IMG/VR virus record: IMGVR_UViG_3300026078_000042
Coordinates: 1 to 44,997 of that record
Reading direction: 5' to 3' (one strand)
From: a virus
Length of the DNA: 44,997 nt
The notes beneath the pieces were generated by a model. The model was not told the origin of the DNA. It did not search any database and worked only from the letters and a program-made list of their open reading frames with translations. Both the position numbers and the translations under genes were made by a program. Shown here in pieces: positions 32,961 through 41,489 of this stretch (its first letter is position 1; every line of letters starts with the position of its first letter).

Positions 32961-34193
32961 CTATTCCGAGAGGTCTTCGACAACTCCGGTTTGCGTGTTG
33001 AATCTCGCGAGCCACGTTTCGTGCTTACCTCCGAGCTTGTTTTTGGGGGTGCTAATGCCTCTAATACCTGCTCTCTTATACTCTTCGGTAGCTCCGATTC
33101 CAATTGCGAGATCAATTGCTCCGGGAATCCCTGTCTTGCTTGAGTCGATATCTGATAGCCCAAGGAAAGATTTTCCTTCAGCGGAATCTCCAGCTTGAGT
33201 GACAGAAATAACAATCGATCCGGTGGACTTCCCCAAGTTCCTAGCTCCACGTGCAGCGTTGTCGAGTGCTTCGGCACGATTACCTCCAGTTCCTGATTCT
33301 TCTATGTTACGTAATTGGTCAAGGATTACGACGGAAGGCTTGAACCTATCGATCTCTCTACGGAATCCCGCAAAGCTTCCAGGGGATACGGCAATTCCAA
33401 TAAAGTTTGCATAGCCCTTTGAGAGTGCCATTCGTTCAGCTCCCTCAGGATCGCTACGCACATGCTCCTTAGTCCATCCGGAGAGTCGCATAATATATCG
33501 AATAACAGTATCTGGCATCGGTTCTTCGTTGCCAAAGTGTATGATACGCTTCTCCTCCCGGAGGACAGGTGCCACCAGGTCGATCGCGAGAAGGGTTTTT
33601 CCAAGTTCTGGTCTACCATACACGAGTATGTGGTGTCCTGCTCTAGCGCCCCCGTCGCAAACTGATATAAGTCGTTCCGTTCCAAGTCGGATAACCCCGT
33701 CTTTGTTGAAATGCTTATCGAGCAATTCCCTGACGGAATGTCCTTGATATATTTCACTATCCGAATCTTCAGAATTGGGTTCTGGCTCACGATCTAGCTC
33801 CTGATATTGCTGTATAAGGGTTTGTACATCATCTCCCTCGGCACGATTTGCAAGGAGCCCAGCCAGCTTATCGCCGACTCGGCGCTTTCTTTGCTGTCGA
33901 ATATCGTACAGAAGATTGGGTACAGAAATGCTCTCGTCAAGACTTCGGGTGAATTCCTCGACTGCTTTAAGATGTTTCGGATTAACAATTTCCGCTTCGG
34001 CTCGCTGTACAAGGACTTCCTTTGGGCAAGTAGTTGCAGCTCCGTCGCGAGAATAGAAATCCTCCAATATTTTTGCGATGACTTGGGCAATTGGTGAAAA
34101 TGTACTGGAAAAGGCGTTCCCAAGAACCCCTCGTACTTCTTCATACGCGCTCCTTCTTAAGCACGCGCTTAATATCCTGCCTTCTTGTGACAC
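32961..34193 (-). CDS. Replicative helicase, DnaB-like
   Basis: The product is 410 aa. A helical N-terminal domain (residues 1-135) is followed by an acidic linker and a RecA-like domain with Walker A GRPELGKT (193-200) and Walker B VVILDQL (288-294), then SVTQAGDSAEG. It unwinds DNA ahead of the polymerase and probably interacts with the primase encoded just upstream. It starts with GTG overlapping the primase stop (TAGTG). Confidence 0.88.
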   Translation of the reverse strand: MSQEGRILSACLRRSAYEEVRGVLGNAFSSTFSPIAQVIAKILEDFYSRDGAATTCPKEVLVQRAEAEIVNPKHLKAVEEFTRSLDESISVPNLLYDIRQQRKRRVGDKLAGLLANRAEGDDVQTLIQQYQELDREPEPNSEDSDSEIYQGHSVRELLDKHFNKDGVIRLGTERLISVCDGGARAGHHILVYGRPELGKTLLAIDLVAPVLREEKRIIHFGNEEPMPDTVIRYIMRLSGWTKEHVRSDPEGAERMALSKGYANFIGIAVSPGSFAGFRREIDRFKPSVVILDQLRNIEESGTGGNRAEALDNAARGARNLGKSTGSIVISVTQAGDSAEGKSFLGLSDIDSSKTGIPGAIDLAIGIGATEEYKRAGIRGISTPKNKLGGKHETWLARFNTQTGVVEDLSE

Positions 34194-35014
34194 TACGGAA
34201 CCTCTAAAAAATTAGTCAGGTTATCGTAAATAGCGTTTCTTATACGATCCCTGGACACATATTTGAGATCCGCTCCTAGAGTCCATATCCTTATCTTATC
34301 GAACAGAGTACTGAACTGGTCCCTGTACTCTATCATTTGTTTCATTGTGCCTATATCCAAGGCTAATTCTATTTCCTTATAGTGCTCATTAATCTCAAAA
34401 GCGACCTCCCAGTTCATGGTAGTCCCGTTAAGGGCCACACCCGTGAACCCGGAATCAGCCACCTTTCGGGCTGATATCAGATCTTCTACCACAATACAAT
34501 AGTTCGAGAATTCCTTTTTCTGATTATCACGGCACCATCCAATGAAGGGTTCATCCCGTTCAGGATAGCTTATAGCCTTATTGGGCTCTGTACCCGTCCA
34601 ATCCCTCAATACCCACCCTCTGTGCTGCCCTTGAGGCCCATAAACGCGTATAGCATCCCTTTTAAGAGAAGGACACCAGTACACATCCGGACCTGGGGTT
34701 ATTCCGAATCTCCACCTCCACCATTCCACTTGAGAAGGGAGTAATTCTTCCAAATCCCGAGTGAACGAGTGAAGCTTCCTGATCCTAGGGACTAATCCGG
34801 CTTCTCCATCGCCTATAACAAGTTTCCCTCGATAATTACAAGTAGCCCGAAAGCACTTATAAAAAACAACTCCTCCATGGTCCCTAGAACAAAGAAAAGA
34901 CTTCTCTTCACTAATACCTCCGTTACACTTCGGACAAATCGATCTTAACGACTCCCCTTTCGACAAGGTCTGAGCCGTAAGCTCTACTTTATTCTTAAGA
35001 CTCAGTATCGTCAT
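34193..35014 (-). CDS. DNA primase with zinc-binding domain
   Basis: The product is 273 aa. Cys27, Cys30, Cys42, Cys54 and Cys59 form an N-terminal zinc site of the primase type. A TOPRIM-like segment YCIVVEDLISARKVADSGFTGVALNG (residues 172-197, with Glu177/Asp178) follows. It makes RNA primers. It is short compared with T7 gp4 and lacks the helicase part, which here is a separate gene directly downstream. Confidence 0.8.
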   Translation of the reverse strand: MTILSLKNKVELTAQTLSKGESLRSICPKCNGGISEEKSFLCSRDHGGVVFYKCFRATCNYRGKLVIGDGEAGLVPRIRKLHSFTRDLEELLPSQVEWWRWRFGITPGPDVYWCPSLKRDAIRVYGPQGQHRGWVLRDWTGTEPNKAISYPERDEPFIGWCRDNQKKEFSNYCIVVEDLISARKVADSGFTGVALNGTTMNWEVAFEINEHYKEIELALDIGTMKQMIEYRDQFSTLFDKIRIWTLGADLKYVSRDRIRNAIYDNLTNFLEVP

Positions 35015-35189
35015 AGTCTGGCCAATAAGACGTTATTGGATCTTTATTGAAATCCAGCTCTCGATCCACCGGCCAATCATCCGCAGCTTGATCGAAATCT
35101 CCCGAGCCTGTCTCGGAAAGTTCGTCTTCCCTGAGAGACTCCAGACTTAGCTGGTTCAGGATTAGGTCGTTCTTTTTCTTGTTGTTCAT
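34995..35189 (-). CDS. Small acidic protein
   Basis: The product is 64 aa, rich in Asp and Glu, with a basic N-terminus (MNNKKKND). GAGGGA sits 8 nt upstream, a strong ribosome site. It overlaps the gene upstream by 113 nt in a different frame and the primase by 20 nt. No function assigned. Confidence 0.6.
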   Translation of the reverse strand: MNNKKKNDLILNQLSLESLREDELSETGSGDFDQAADDWPVDRELDFNKDPITSYWPDYDDTES

Positions 35190-35526
35190 ATGAGTATTCC
35201 CTCACAATTGAAAGCTTAGCAGCTTTTTCTTCTGATGTCTTCGGAGTCACGAACCAATTATACAGGAAAACCGTGTTCTGTGTCTTGGGGTTTATTCCTA
35301 TTTCGAATTTATCTACCCGATACCCTAATTTGATAAGGTGCTTCATCCACTTATCCCCACCCCCATACCCAGGGGTGTCGGAGAATTGAATGATCTTGCA
35401 CGTTCTCCCGTTCCATTTAGTCTTCTCTATGAGACTTTGTATATTGAACTGAGTGGGGTCTGAGTGTTGTACTCCTTCCATTTCGTAGATGGCGCAGCAG
35501 TGATGGGAAGCTAAAATGTTCGGCAT
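35077..35526 (-). CDS. Hypothetical protein, alternative TM-anchored form
   Basis: The preferred start is ATG 35526 (149 aa; GAGAG 6 nt upstream), which gives a mixed alpha/beta protein with a Gly-rich GYGGGDKWMKHLIKLGYRVDKFEIG centre and a disordered, Arg-rich end. The frame stays open to ATG 35655 (192 aa), adding a hydrophobic helix (about residues 5-25) and an Arg-rich stretch, which would make a membrane-anchored form. Unrecognised family. Confidence 0.5.
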   Translation of the reverse strand: MPNILASHHCCAIYEMEGVQHSDPTQFNIQSLIEKTKWNGRTCKIIQFSDTPGYGGGDKWMKHLIKLGYRVDKFEIGINPKTQNTVFLYNWFVTPKTSEEKAAKLSIVREYSYEQQEKERPNPEPAKSGVSQGRRTFRDRLGRFRSSCG

Positions 35527-35655
35527 ATTTATCTCTCTTCGACGTATTCTCCGGGCGAGGAAGCGCCTACGCAAATCCGTCACTAGAAAACCTAGTGTAC
35601 ACACCATAATTCCGATTAATAAAACCCAAAACAGGAATTTATAAAAAATATCCAT

Positions 35656-35778
35656 AAATAGATAGAACTTTTTGCGTTTTGAGTTGTCTAAAGTATACTT
35701 TTTATCTTTATGTATCTCTACAAGAAAACAAAACTCTTATTAAACTATGTATACTTTAGCTTAAAGGGATTCTATCCG
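35656..35778 (-). promoter_or_regulatory. A+T-rich promoter/operator region of the leftward replication block
   Basis: This very A+T-rich gap separates the amidoligase module from the replication block. It contains an 11-bp inverted repeat, and TATACT in the leftward direction with a poor upstream TTGTAG at 20 nt spacing. It most likely holds a promoter for the leftward genes from 35526 on. Confidence 0.4.
35688..35759. repeat. 11-bp inverted repeat (operator-like)
   Basis: CTAAAGTATAC (35688-35698) and GTATACTTTAG (35749-35759) are perfect inverted copies separated by 50 nt. Each arm contains the palindrome GTATAC. This arrangement suits two protein-binding sites flanking a promoter, or a stem-loop with a long loop. 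No other copy was noticed in the window. Confidence 0.6.
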
Positions 35779-36408
35779 TTAGCCGGACACAGCCTTTTCA
35801 ACCACTGCGACATCACCCTCCGGGTAAGATTTCAAGGCACCCTCCGATTTCATCCTATTGAAAGTCTTCACGTAAGTAGTATTTTTATCGATGAACCGTG
35901 AGTCATAGAGGTATGACACCATTCTGGGAGGTACGATACCCCACACCTTCGAGGGCCAGAAACTACCAGCATAGGTATTATTGTTGTACATGGGAAACTC
36001 GAATACTTGAAACCCGTGTTCAGGGTGCTGTTGAAATTCCCTGATGAGAGCTTTGAAACTGGTAAACCAAGCCTGGTCCTTGCCGATAATGATAGAATCT
36101 GCGTATACCAGGTAATTGGGCAAGTAACGACCAGAGTCCGTTGGAAAATATGGACTGGTTTCCTTAAGCATCCTGTAAGTTGTATGGGTGGCACAATACC
36201 CCGAAAACTCCCGGATAAGTTGATTCTTCACTTCTTCTTTTCGCAGGAGTGCGCCCAGTTCTCCTGATGGCCAGTGATCAAACCACGAAAGACCATCATG
36301 ACTTTTCTGTAGAACAAGCTTTCCCACCAATTTCACGGAACAATTATACTCCGTGGAAGTGAACGCGAGACGAATGTAAGCTTTCGATCCATCAAAATCA
36401 AGTATCAT
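35779..36408 (-). CDS. Hypothetical protein in the amidoligase cluster
   Basis: The product is 209 aa, alpha/beta with many aromatic residues (FWPSKVWGIVPPRMVSYLYDSRF near 150-170). GAGGT 7 nt upstream and 9-nt spacing from the ATP-grasp gene place it in the same operon. No motif I recognise; an accessory or acceptor role is possible from context only. Confidence 0.6.
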   Translation of the reverse strand: MILDFDGSKAYIRLAFTSTEYNCSVKLVGKLVLQKSHDGLSWFDHWPSGELGALLRKEEVKNQLIREFSGYCATHTTYRMLKETSPYFPTDSGRYLPNYLVYADSIIIGKDQAWFTSFKALIREFQQHPEHGFQVFEFPMYNNNTYAGSFWPSKVWGIVPPRMVSYLYDSRFIDKNTTYVKTFNRMKSEGALKSYPEGDVAVVEKAVSG

Positions 36409-36417
36409 GATCTTACC

Positions 36418-37194
36418 TCAGATGATTTTACGCAGATTTTCGACGTAGAACTTCAACGATTGACCTTCCAGACCTGGGGCAGTATTCACTTCTCCCACCA
36501 CCCATTTCCCTCCTTTCCTCATAATATCGACTGCGGCGTAATCCAGTTGCAAGCAATCCATAACCTGCATTGCCAGTTTAACCGCGTGGCCATCTTCGAC
36601 AACGTTTCTGGCGAAGATCCATCCGTTATCGTAGGTACGAATGTAGTTATCGGGCTTCTCATCCAGCCCGAAATCTTCGTATCTATCTGGTCCTACTCGT
36701 TTCTTTTCCACATACATGTGGTGGACAAAGCTCAGTCCCTTGATGACATGCGTCCGGCTCTCAACACTCTTGGGGAAATTCTTAGTATATACCTTCGCAC
36801 TCGATAGCTCTGTTTCTCCCTTGAGTACAAGCTTAAGACCACTTCCACCGTGTCCGTGGAGTTGCGTGTGACAGAAGACGCTACTATTGACCAGCCATTT
36901 GACAGCTTCAGCTCTGTCCGTGGTGAACTCAAGAGTTGGAATACCTGCATCTTTGAGTATCCTGAATGTGGCCAGCTTATTGGAGGCCGTAGCTACCGCT
37001 GGGGCCTTGTTTAGAATGTGACTGAACCCGGTGAACGGAGTCGAAACTCCCCAATTCACTAGAGTTCTGTGCTTATTCCGTTGGGAATCTATGAGCTTCA
37101 TCTCTTCGGGTAATCTCAGGAGCATCCCAAGCTCCCGGCACAGTTTCCGGGGTGTGCCCCCCTTCCAGGGACTAAGCAAAATTGGCATGACCAT
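36418..37194 (-). CDS. ATP-grasp ligase
   Basis: The product is 258 aa. The ATP-grasp pattern is visible: NKLATFRILKDAGIPT (72-87), the Gly-rich loop HGHGGSGLKL (113-122), VIKGLSFVHHMYV (150-162) and the metal-binding GEVNTAPGLEG (234-244). Such enzymes activate a carboxylate with ATP and join it to an amine, like RimK or D-Ala-D-Ala ligase. GGAG lies 9 nt upstream; gap of 4 nt from the amidotransferase gene. Substrate unknown. Confidence 0.85.
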   Translation of the reverse strand: MVMPILLSPWKGGTPRKLCRELGMLLRLPEEMKLIDSQRNKHRTLVNWGVSTPFTGFSHILNKAPAVATASNKLATFRILKDAGIPTLEFTTDRAEAVKWLVNSSVFCHTQLHGHGGSGLKLVLKGETELSSAKVYTKNFPKSVESRTHVIKGLSFVHHMYVEKKRVGPDRYEDFGLDEKPDNYIRTYDNGWIFARNVVEDGHAVKLAMQVMDCLQLDYAAVDIMRKGGKWVVGEVNTAPGLEGQSLKFYVENLRKII

Positions 37195-37198
37195 AGTC

Positions 37199-38623
37199 TT
37201 ATGCTCCGTAAATATCGGCTAGTTTCTTTTCGTCTTTGGCACATAGGGGACATATCAATTGCCACTCGGTGTCTTCTGGAGGATCTTCCGGGCATCTTGC
37301 CCAGGGGTACCATTTTACCTTATCCTTGTCCAGAGACAAAATTGTTCCGTTGCATCCTACGCACCCGAGTTTAGCGATCTCTCGCCACTCTTTCAATGAA
37401 ATCGTGGTATCGTTGGGGCCAGGATACATGATCAGAGAATCTGGATCTGGAGGAGTCAATCCCAACGAGTTCGATTCTTCCTTTTTTTTCGCTTCCCCTG
37501 TTTCTTGCTGTTGCTGGGGTGGGGGAAGGTACCTCCGCGCATCTTTAGTCGCTTCGGTTGGGTTAATACGAACCTTGTAAGTGAATTTCACTAGCCCATT
37601 AACCATTTCCGAGTGGGATGCATCCACAATGCACGGAAGTGATCTACGGGTGAACTTATAAGTCTTTTCCCAATCTTCCTTGCAAACTCCGTCTATCCTG
37701 ACTTCTCCGTTATCAAGTCTGCGGATAGCCTTCACGCAACCGTGAGTAGTACTGTTACTGTACAGCACCACCTCGTTATTCTCGCAATCGACGTAAATCC
37801 GGTCCCCGGCATCAGGTAGTCCACCCGTAGCCTTCGTTCCCCCACCACTGTACACCGTATAGATCGGTTTTTTTTGCTCGTATGACTCTACGATAGGTTC
37901 AGAGAGGTTATCCTTCGTGAGATCCCATGAGTATAGCTTATATGGATCGAGCTGCCAGAAAGCCTCTGGAGTGCCTTTGGCGTGGTATGGAATGTCCAAC
38001 CTATCCAGACAGAACTGAAGGATTTCCTTCTCCGAGGCGTAGTACATCACCGTTCCATCGGGGCTCTTGGCTAGGAACAGATCCCTATTACTCTCATTGC
38101 GAGCAATGTGGAACTGCTTATCTTTCTCACTGTACCACGTGAGTACGTAATAACCCTGCAACTTCTCCAGGGTTTCCTTAGCCCCATTGACCAGAATGGA
38201 GTGAGTGACGTGGGCACTATCTACATCGTGCTTGAACCCTGCGGGAGTTAACGAGTGGTAGTTACTTACGTGCCCATTATGGGTAAGGATAACCGAATCC
38301 AGAGGATCATTGTCCTTGACATACCAGAAAGGGTGCGAATTCTCATGGTTCGGAGACCCTCCTGTCGGGGCTCGGGTGTGCCCCATGATCACACGAGACA
38401 TGGAGACATTGCTTTCTACCCAGGAATACGTCTTGGTCTGGATAAAATCCGGGGATGCCAGGCGAGATTTGACGAAATCTGGCTTGAACTTATTGCTGAT
38501 AAGTCCTACACCACACCCGCTGTATCCCCGGAGAACGGAAATAAAAAGCCCTTGAGTAATGTACTGAGGGGCTTTGGTGAACATGCCTTTCTCGGCACGA
38601 AAGGCTCCAACTAATCCACACAC
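37199..38623 (-). CDS. Class II glutamine amidotransferase with C-terminal zinc ribbon
   Basis: The product is 474 aa. It starts with GTG and begins M-Cys2-G, the nucleophile that must follow the removed start. HTR (82-84), HPF (97-99) and HNGH (115-118) are the expected glutamine-binding residues. Residues up to about 210 form the glutaminase domain. A middle linker and a C-terminal CVGC/CPLC zinc ribbon (about 420-465) replace the synthetase domain of GlmS/PurF. It likely supplies ammonia to a partner ligase. Confidence 0.88.
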   Translation of the reverse strand: MCGLVGAFRAEKGMFTKAPQYITQGLFISVLRGYSGCGVGLISNKFKPDFVKSRLASPDFIQTKTYSWVESNVSMSRVIMGHTRAPTGGSPNHENSHPFWYVKDNDPLDSVILTHNGHVSNYHSLTPAGFKHDVDSAHVTHSILVNGAKETLEKLQGYYVLTWYSEKDKQFHIARNESNRDLFLAKSPDGTVMYYASEKEILQFCLDRLDIPYHAKGTPEAFWQLDPYKLYSWDLTKDNLSEPIVESYEQKKPIYTVYSGGGTKATGGLPDAGDRIYVDCENNEVVLYSNSTTHGCVKAIRRLDNGEVRIDGVCKEDWEKTYKFTRRSLPCIVDASHSEMVNGLVKFTYKVRINPTEATKDARRYLPPPQQQQETGEAKKKEESNSLGLTPPDPDSLIMYPGPNDTTISLKEWREIAKLGCVGCNGTILSLDKDKVKWYPWARCPEDPPEDTEWQLICPLCAKDEKKLADIYGA

Positions 38624-38637
38624 GGTTCGTTATCCTT

Positions 38638-39567
38638 TTATTGAATTGCTGAAATGAAATGAAACATGGTCAAAGAACCTTTCTTAAGATCTTCTTCGAC
38701 GCTCTTTGTGTTCTTCAAGAGAAACGGAGCTTCCGCCTCGAACACGCGGTATATGAACTCCTTGGCCCCGTAAGACTTGACGTGGTGCATCAAGTCAACT
38801 ATATCCCACTGCTGCTCAATGACGTATTTCTTGATTCTCATCAAGATGTTAAGCCAAATGAGGATCTTCTCCTTTTGCATATTAACAGGTGCTTGGCGGA
38901 ATTCTGCTGTGCCAAATTGCCCCAGAGACAAGAGATTAAGACCTGCGTACTTGTGGTAGTTCTTGTTATTGTGCAATTGGCTACCAAGGGAGAGTCCGCT
39001 ATCCGTACTCCCCGTATCGGATTTCAAAATCTCTTTGTAAGGCTTCAGTATCCGGGCATACTGCAAGTAATGATGTGGATTTGCATACCACGGGATGCAA
39101 TAATTGCATCCGTCTCTATTGGCTCCCAGGAATTTGTAGAGTAAAGGTTCTACCAGGGCGTATAGAGCCGCAACCCGGTGAGCATCCCGAGGATAATTCA
39201 GTTCACTGAGATCCATGTGAACGTGCAAACTGGTCCGATACGAAGCTGTGAACCCATACGCTCTGCTAGCCGCGTCCATGGCCTCGATTGCAGATAGGAT
39301 ACGTGTGCCGGAATAGGGTTCCTTGAACGTGAACTCCATCCCGTTCTGCCTAAGCGATCCATCCACATGATACGCAAAAAGAGCTTTGACCGCCGCAACT
39401 ATCGGAGCCAGCGGATTAGGGGATAAAGGACTGTTCTGATAGGGAAATTTATCCGTGTTCTCCCACTCATATTCCAGGCCCATGTATGTCTTAGGGAGGC
39501 AAAGAAGAGGAGTATTCTGCTCCCTCTCTTCCAACCCAGACAACTTCAACAGATTTTTTACTTTCAT
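38638..39567 (-). CDS. Amidoligase_2 family (COOH-NH2 ligase)
   Basis: The product is 309 aa. MGLEYEWEN (29-37), NGMEFTFKEP (75-84), SLHVHMDLSEL (113-123) and GTAEFRQA (near 237) match the glutamine-synthetase-like Amidoligase_2 fold, with catalytic Glu/His residues. These enzymes form amide bonds between a carboxylate and an amine. Start overlaps the neighbour stop as ATGA; gap of 14 nt to the amidotransferase. Confidence 0.85.
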   Translation of the reverse strand: MKVKNLLKLSGLEEREQNTPLLCLPKTYMGLEYEWENTDKFPYQNSPLSPNPLAPIVAAVKALFAYHVDGSLRQNGMEFTFKEPYSGTRILSAIEAMDAASRAYGFTASYRTSLHVHMDLSELNYPRDAHRVAALYALVEPLLYKFLGANRDGCNYCIPWYANPHHYLQYARILKPYKEILKSDTGSTDSGLSLGSQLHNNKNYHKYAGLNLLSLGQFGTAEFRQAPVNMQKEKILIWLNILMRIKKYVIEQQWDIVDLMHHVKSYGAKEFIYRVFEAEAPFLLKNTKSVEEDLKKGSLTMFHFISAIQ

Positions 39568-40241
39568 GGTATTACTTGAACCTTATCCGGGTGTACATGG
39601 CCCAGGTCCACCAGGATTTCTTTACTGAGCGGCGTTTTGACTAGAAACTTTCTTTCAACTCCCGGGAATTTAAGCACTTCTCCTATACTGGAATTTTTGA
39701 GAAACACTTTCCTTGATTTGAAATCAATTGCGAAATCGCCCTGTGCAGCCACAGCACTGGATTCCATATCCAAGGCTTCTCCTAGAGTAGGAATAGAAAG
39801 CATTGAATAGTAACGAGGAAATGCACAGGCCATAATATTCTGTACCGTGATCTCCCCCGCTTGCGGATTCCCTAGGAATTGCACGGCCAGATTATTAGGA
39901 TTATCCGCAGATACCGAAGTAACCAAGGGATACGATTTCTTAAGGTTACGACTCATACTTGGGTACCAAAGAGCCACGCTAGTCCCGAGATTGAAAGTCT
40001 TACCATAAGGAGGCAGTACATCCAAAGATTTCCACCAATCTTTGAAGCTGAACGTCTTGGGCTTCAGTTCCCTTTGTCGGGTCAGATATTGCCCGTGTAC
40101 CGTACCCCCAATCAAACCCTCGCACATAAACAGGCGTTTCTTGGTTTCTGTCAGATTCCATAACAGAATTGTTTTTATGAAATAGTGCTCGAAATCGCCG
40201 GATTCACAATCCTTGAATTGAGCACCGGCTACTATGTTCAT
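39564..40241 (-). CDS. Hypothetical protein between two amidoligases
   Basis: The product is 225 aa, mixed alpha/beta, with basic and aromatic N-terminal half and strands near the end (KVFLKNSSIGEVLKF, ERKFLVKTPLSKEILVDLG). Both ends overlap their neighbours as ATGA, so it is almost certainly translated together with both amidoligases. No family recognised; it may be a substrate-binding partner. Confidence 0.65.
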   Translation of the reverse strand: MNIVAGAQFKDCESGDFEHYFIKTILLWNLTETKKRLFMCEGLIGGTVHGQYLTRQRELKPKTFSFKDWWKSLDVLPPYGKTFNLGTSVALWYPSMSRNLKKSYPLVTSVSADNPNNLAVQFLGNPQAGEITVQNIMACAFPRYYSMLSIPTLGEALDMESSAVAAQGDFAIDFKSRKVFLKNSSIGEVLKFPGVERKFLVKTPLSKEILVDLGHVHPDKVQVIP

Positions 40242-41098
40242 TTTGTTTGCTCTCTCTCCACAATCTTGTTCCAGTGTTCCGTGTATTCCAATACCCGGGA
40301 CCTGGCATGCGGAATTTTCTGCGGGGACTTGACCTTCAAGAACCCCTCAATTCCTGTACTATGCAAGAAATCGTGCAGTTTCAGATTGAATTTTTCTCCT
40401 CCCAGGATATCCACGGACTTGATCACATCAAGTATTCGCTTCTCCATTTGGGCAAGATATGTTTCTGGCACCTTTATCGCAGGACTCGCCCAGCTATTGT
40501 CGGGGGATCTCCACTCGACTCCGTAACTGGTCTCCCTGTATAGACCCGGATGTCCATAGAATTCCCACCTCAGAGGATCGTAACCTAAGTGACTTACGTA
40601 CTCTACGTACGCAAAACAATCGATGGCCTTGATAAACATCTTGGGATCAAGGTCCTTTGGCCACGGATTAAGGCCAATGTGTATATGGCCTCCGGCAAAC
40701 CTGCGATTCTTGAACATATTGACCTGAGGTTTTACGCGCAGACCATATGCCCAGAAATCTGCATCACATCCCAGGACGGAGGCTTGAGGAAATAGCCGAA
40801 GTTTTTTGGAGTCAAACTGGGCCGTGGCACTTGGCCAGATGGCATAGTCCTTATTCAGGACAAGAAAAGCTGTAATGATGCGATCCAATCGCTTCTTTAC
40901 TTCAACGAGAGTGTCTGCCGGGGATACGTTAAATTCCACAGCGCACCCATCCTCAAGATATCCTCCTTCAGGAGTCAGGAAGATGGGCGCCTTCTTCGCT
41001 CCTCCGAAAAGCCCGCACGCAGGTACGGGTACATCGGGATTTGACTTGTGAGTCACAAAAAATTCGGGATCAGCTCCGAATGTCACTTTCGTAGTCAT
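40238..41098 (-). CDS. phiEco32-type COOH-NH2 ligase (amidoligase type 2)
   Basis: The product is 286 aa. FGADPEFF (7-14), LEDGCAVEFNV (48-58), GGHIHIG (136-142) and YRETSYGVEWRS (187-198) match the phiEco32-like amidoligase family, distinct from the Amidoligase_2 type. Predicted glutamine-synthetase-like fold that forms amide bonds. First gene of the module, overlapping the next by ATGA. Substrates unknown. Confidence 0.88.
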   Translation of the reverse strand: MTTKVTFGADPEFFVTHKSNPDVPVPACGLFGGAKKAPIFLTPEGGYLEDGCAVEFNVSPADTLVEVKKRLDRIITAFLVLNKDYAIWPSATAQFDSKKLRLFPQASVLGCDADFWAYGLRVKPQVNMFKNRRFAGGHIHIGLNPWPKDLDPKMFIKAIDCFAYVEYVSHLGYDPLRWEFYGHPGLYRETSYGVEWRSPDNSWASPAIKVPETYLAQMEKRILDVIKSVDILGGEKFNLKLHDFLHSTGIEGFLKVKSPQKIPHARSRVLEYTEHWNKIVEREQTK

Positions 41099-41152
41099 CT
41101 TAACTGCCTAATATCTTTGTAATTTTAAGAATCTTAAGTAAATAAAATAAGT

Positions 41153-41173
41153 GTCCCCTATATAGCGGGGGAC
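41153..41173 (-). terminator. Hairpin upstream of the amidoligase operon
   Basis: GTCCCC (41153-41158) pairs with GGGGAC (41168-41173), a 6-bp stem with a 9-nt loop. In the leftward direction it is followed by ACTTATTTTATTT, an imperfect U-run. It could end transcripts from 42-43 kb or attenuate entry into the amidoligase genes. Confidence 0.45.
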
Positions 41174-41400
41174 GACGCTCCTTGTTCAGAGATTGTCTTC
41201 AGAAAGCAGCAGTTTAAAAGCTGTCCGCCGTCCTAGATACTTCCAGAAACTCCCGGGCCGGGTACAACCCCGCCGGTAATGTGTACGTATCAAAATCTCT
41301 CCGTAAGGCTACGGTATTATAGCCTTAAGGGTTTCAGTTTATCAGTCTGACCCTTTGGTTTTTATAGGCAAAATTTGTCGTAGAAAATAGATAGAGAAAG

Positions 41401-41476
41401 GCCCTCTTCAAGGCCGAAGCTAATAATCTGTCAGGATTTACCCAGTTAAACTGGGGTTCGATCCCTCAAAGAGGGC
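41401..41476 (+). other. tRNA-like element (acceptor and T arm only)
   Basis: GCCCTCTT (41401-41408) pairs over 8 bp with AAGAGGGC, and a T arm TGGGG-TTCGATC-CCTCA is complete. No convincing D arm or 7-nt anticodon stem-loop is found and CCA is not encoded, so it is not a normal tRNA. It is on the opposite strand to its neighbours. It may be a decayed tRNA or an RNA mimic. Confidence 0.4.
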
Positions 41477-41489
41477 AAACTAATTCTAG

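Larger units (their letters stand above)
41099..41489. other. Non-coding region with hairpins and tRNA-like element
   Basis: No gene seen over 390 nt. It holds hairpins (41153-41173; AAGGCTA/TAGCCTT at about 41305-41325; a rightward hairpin with bulge near 41327-41355 followed by TTGGTTTTTA) and a tRNA-like hairpin at 41401-41476. A leader RNA or attenuator for the amidoligase module is likely. Confidence 0.5.
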
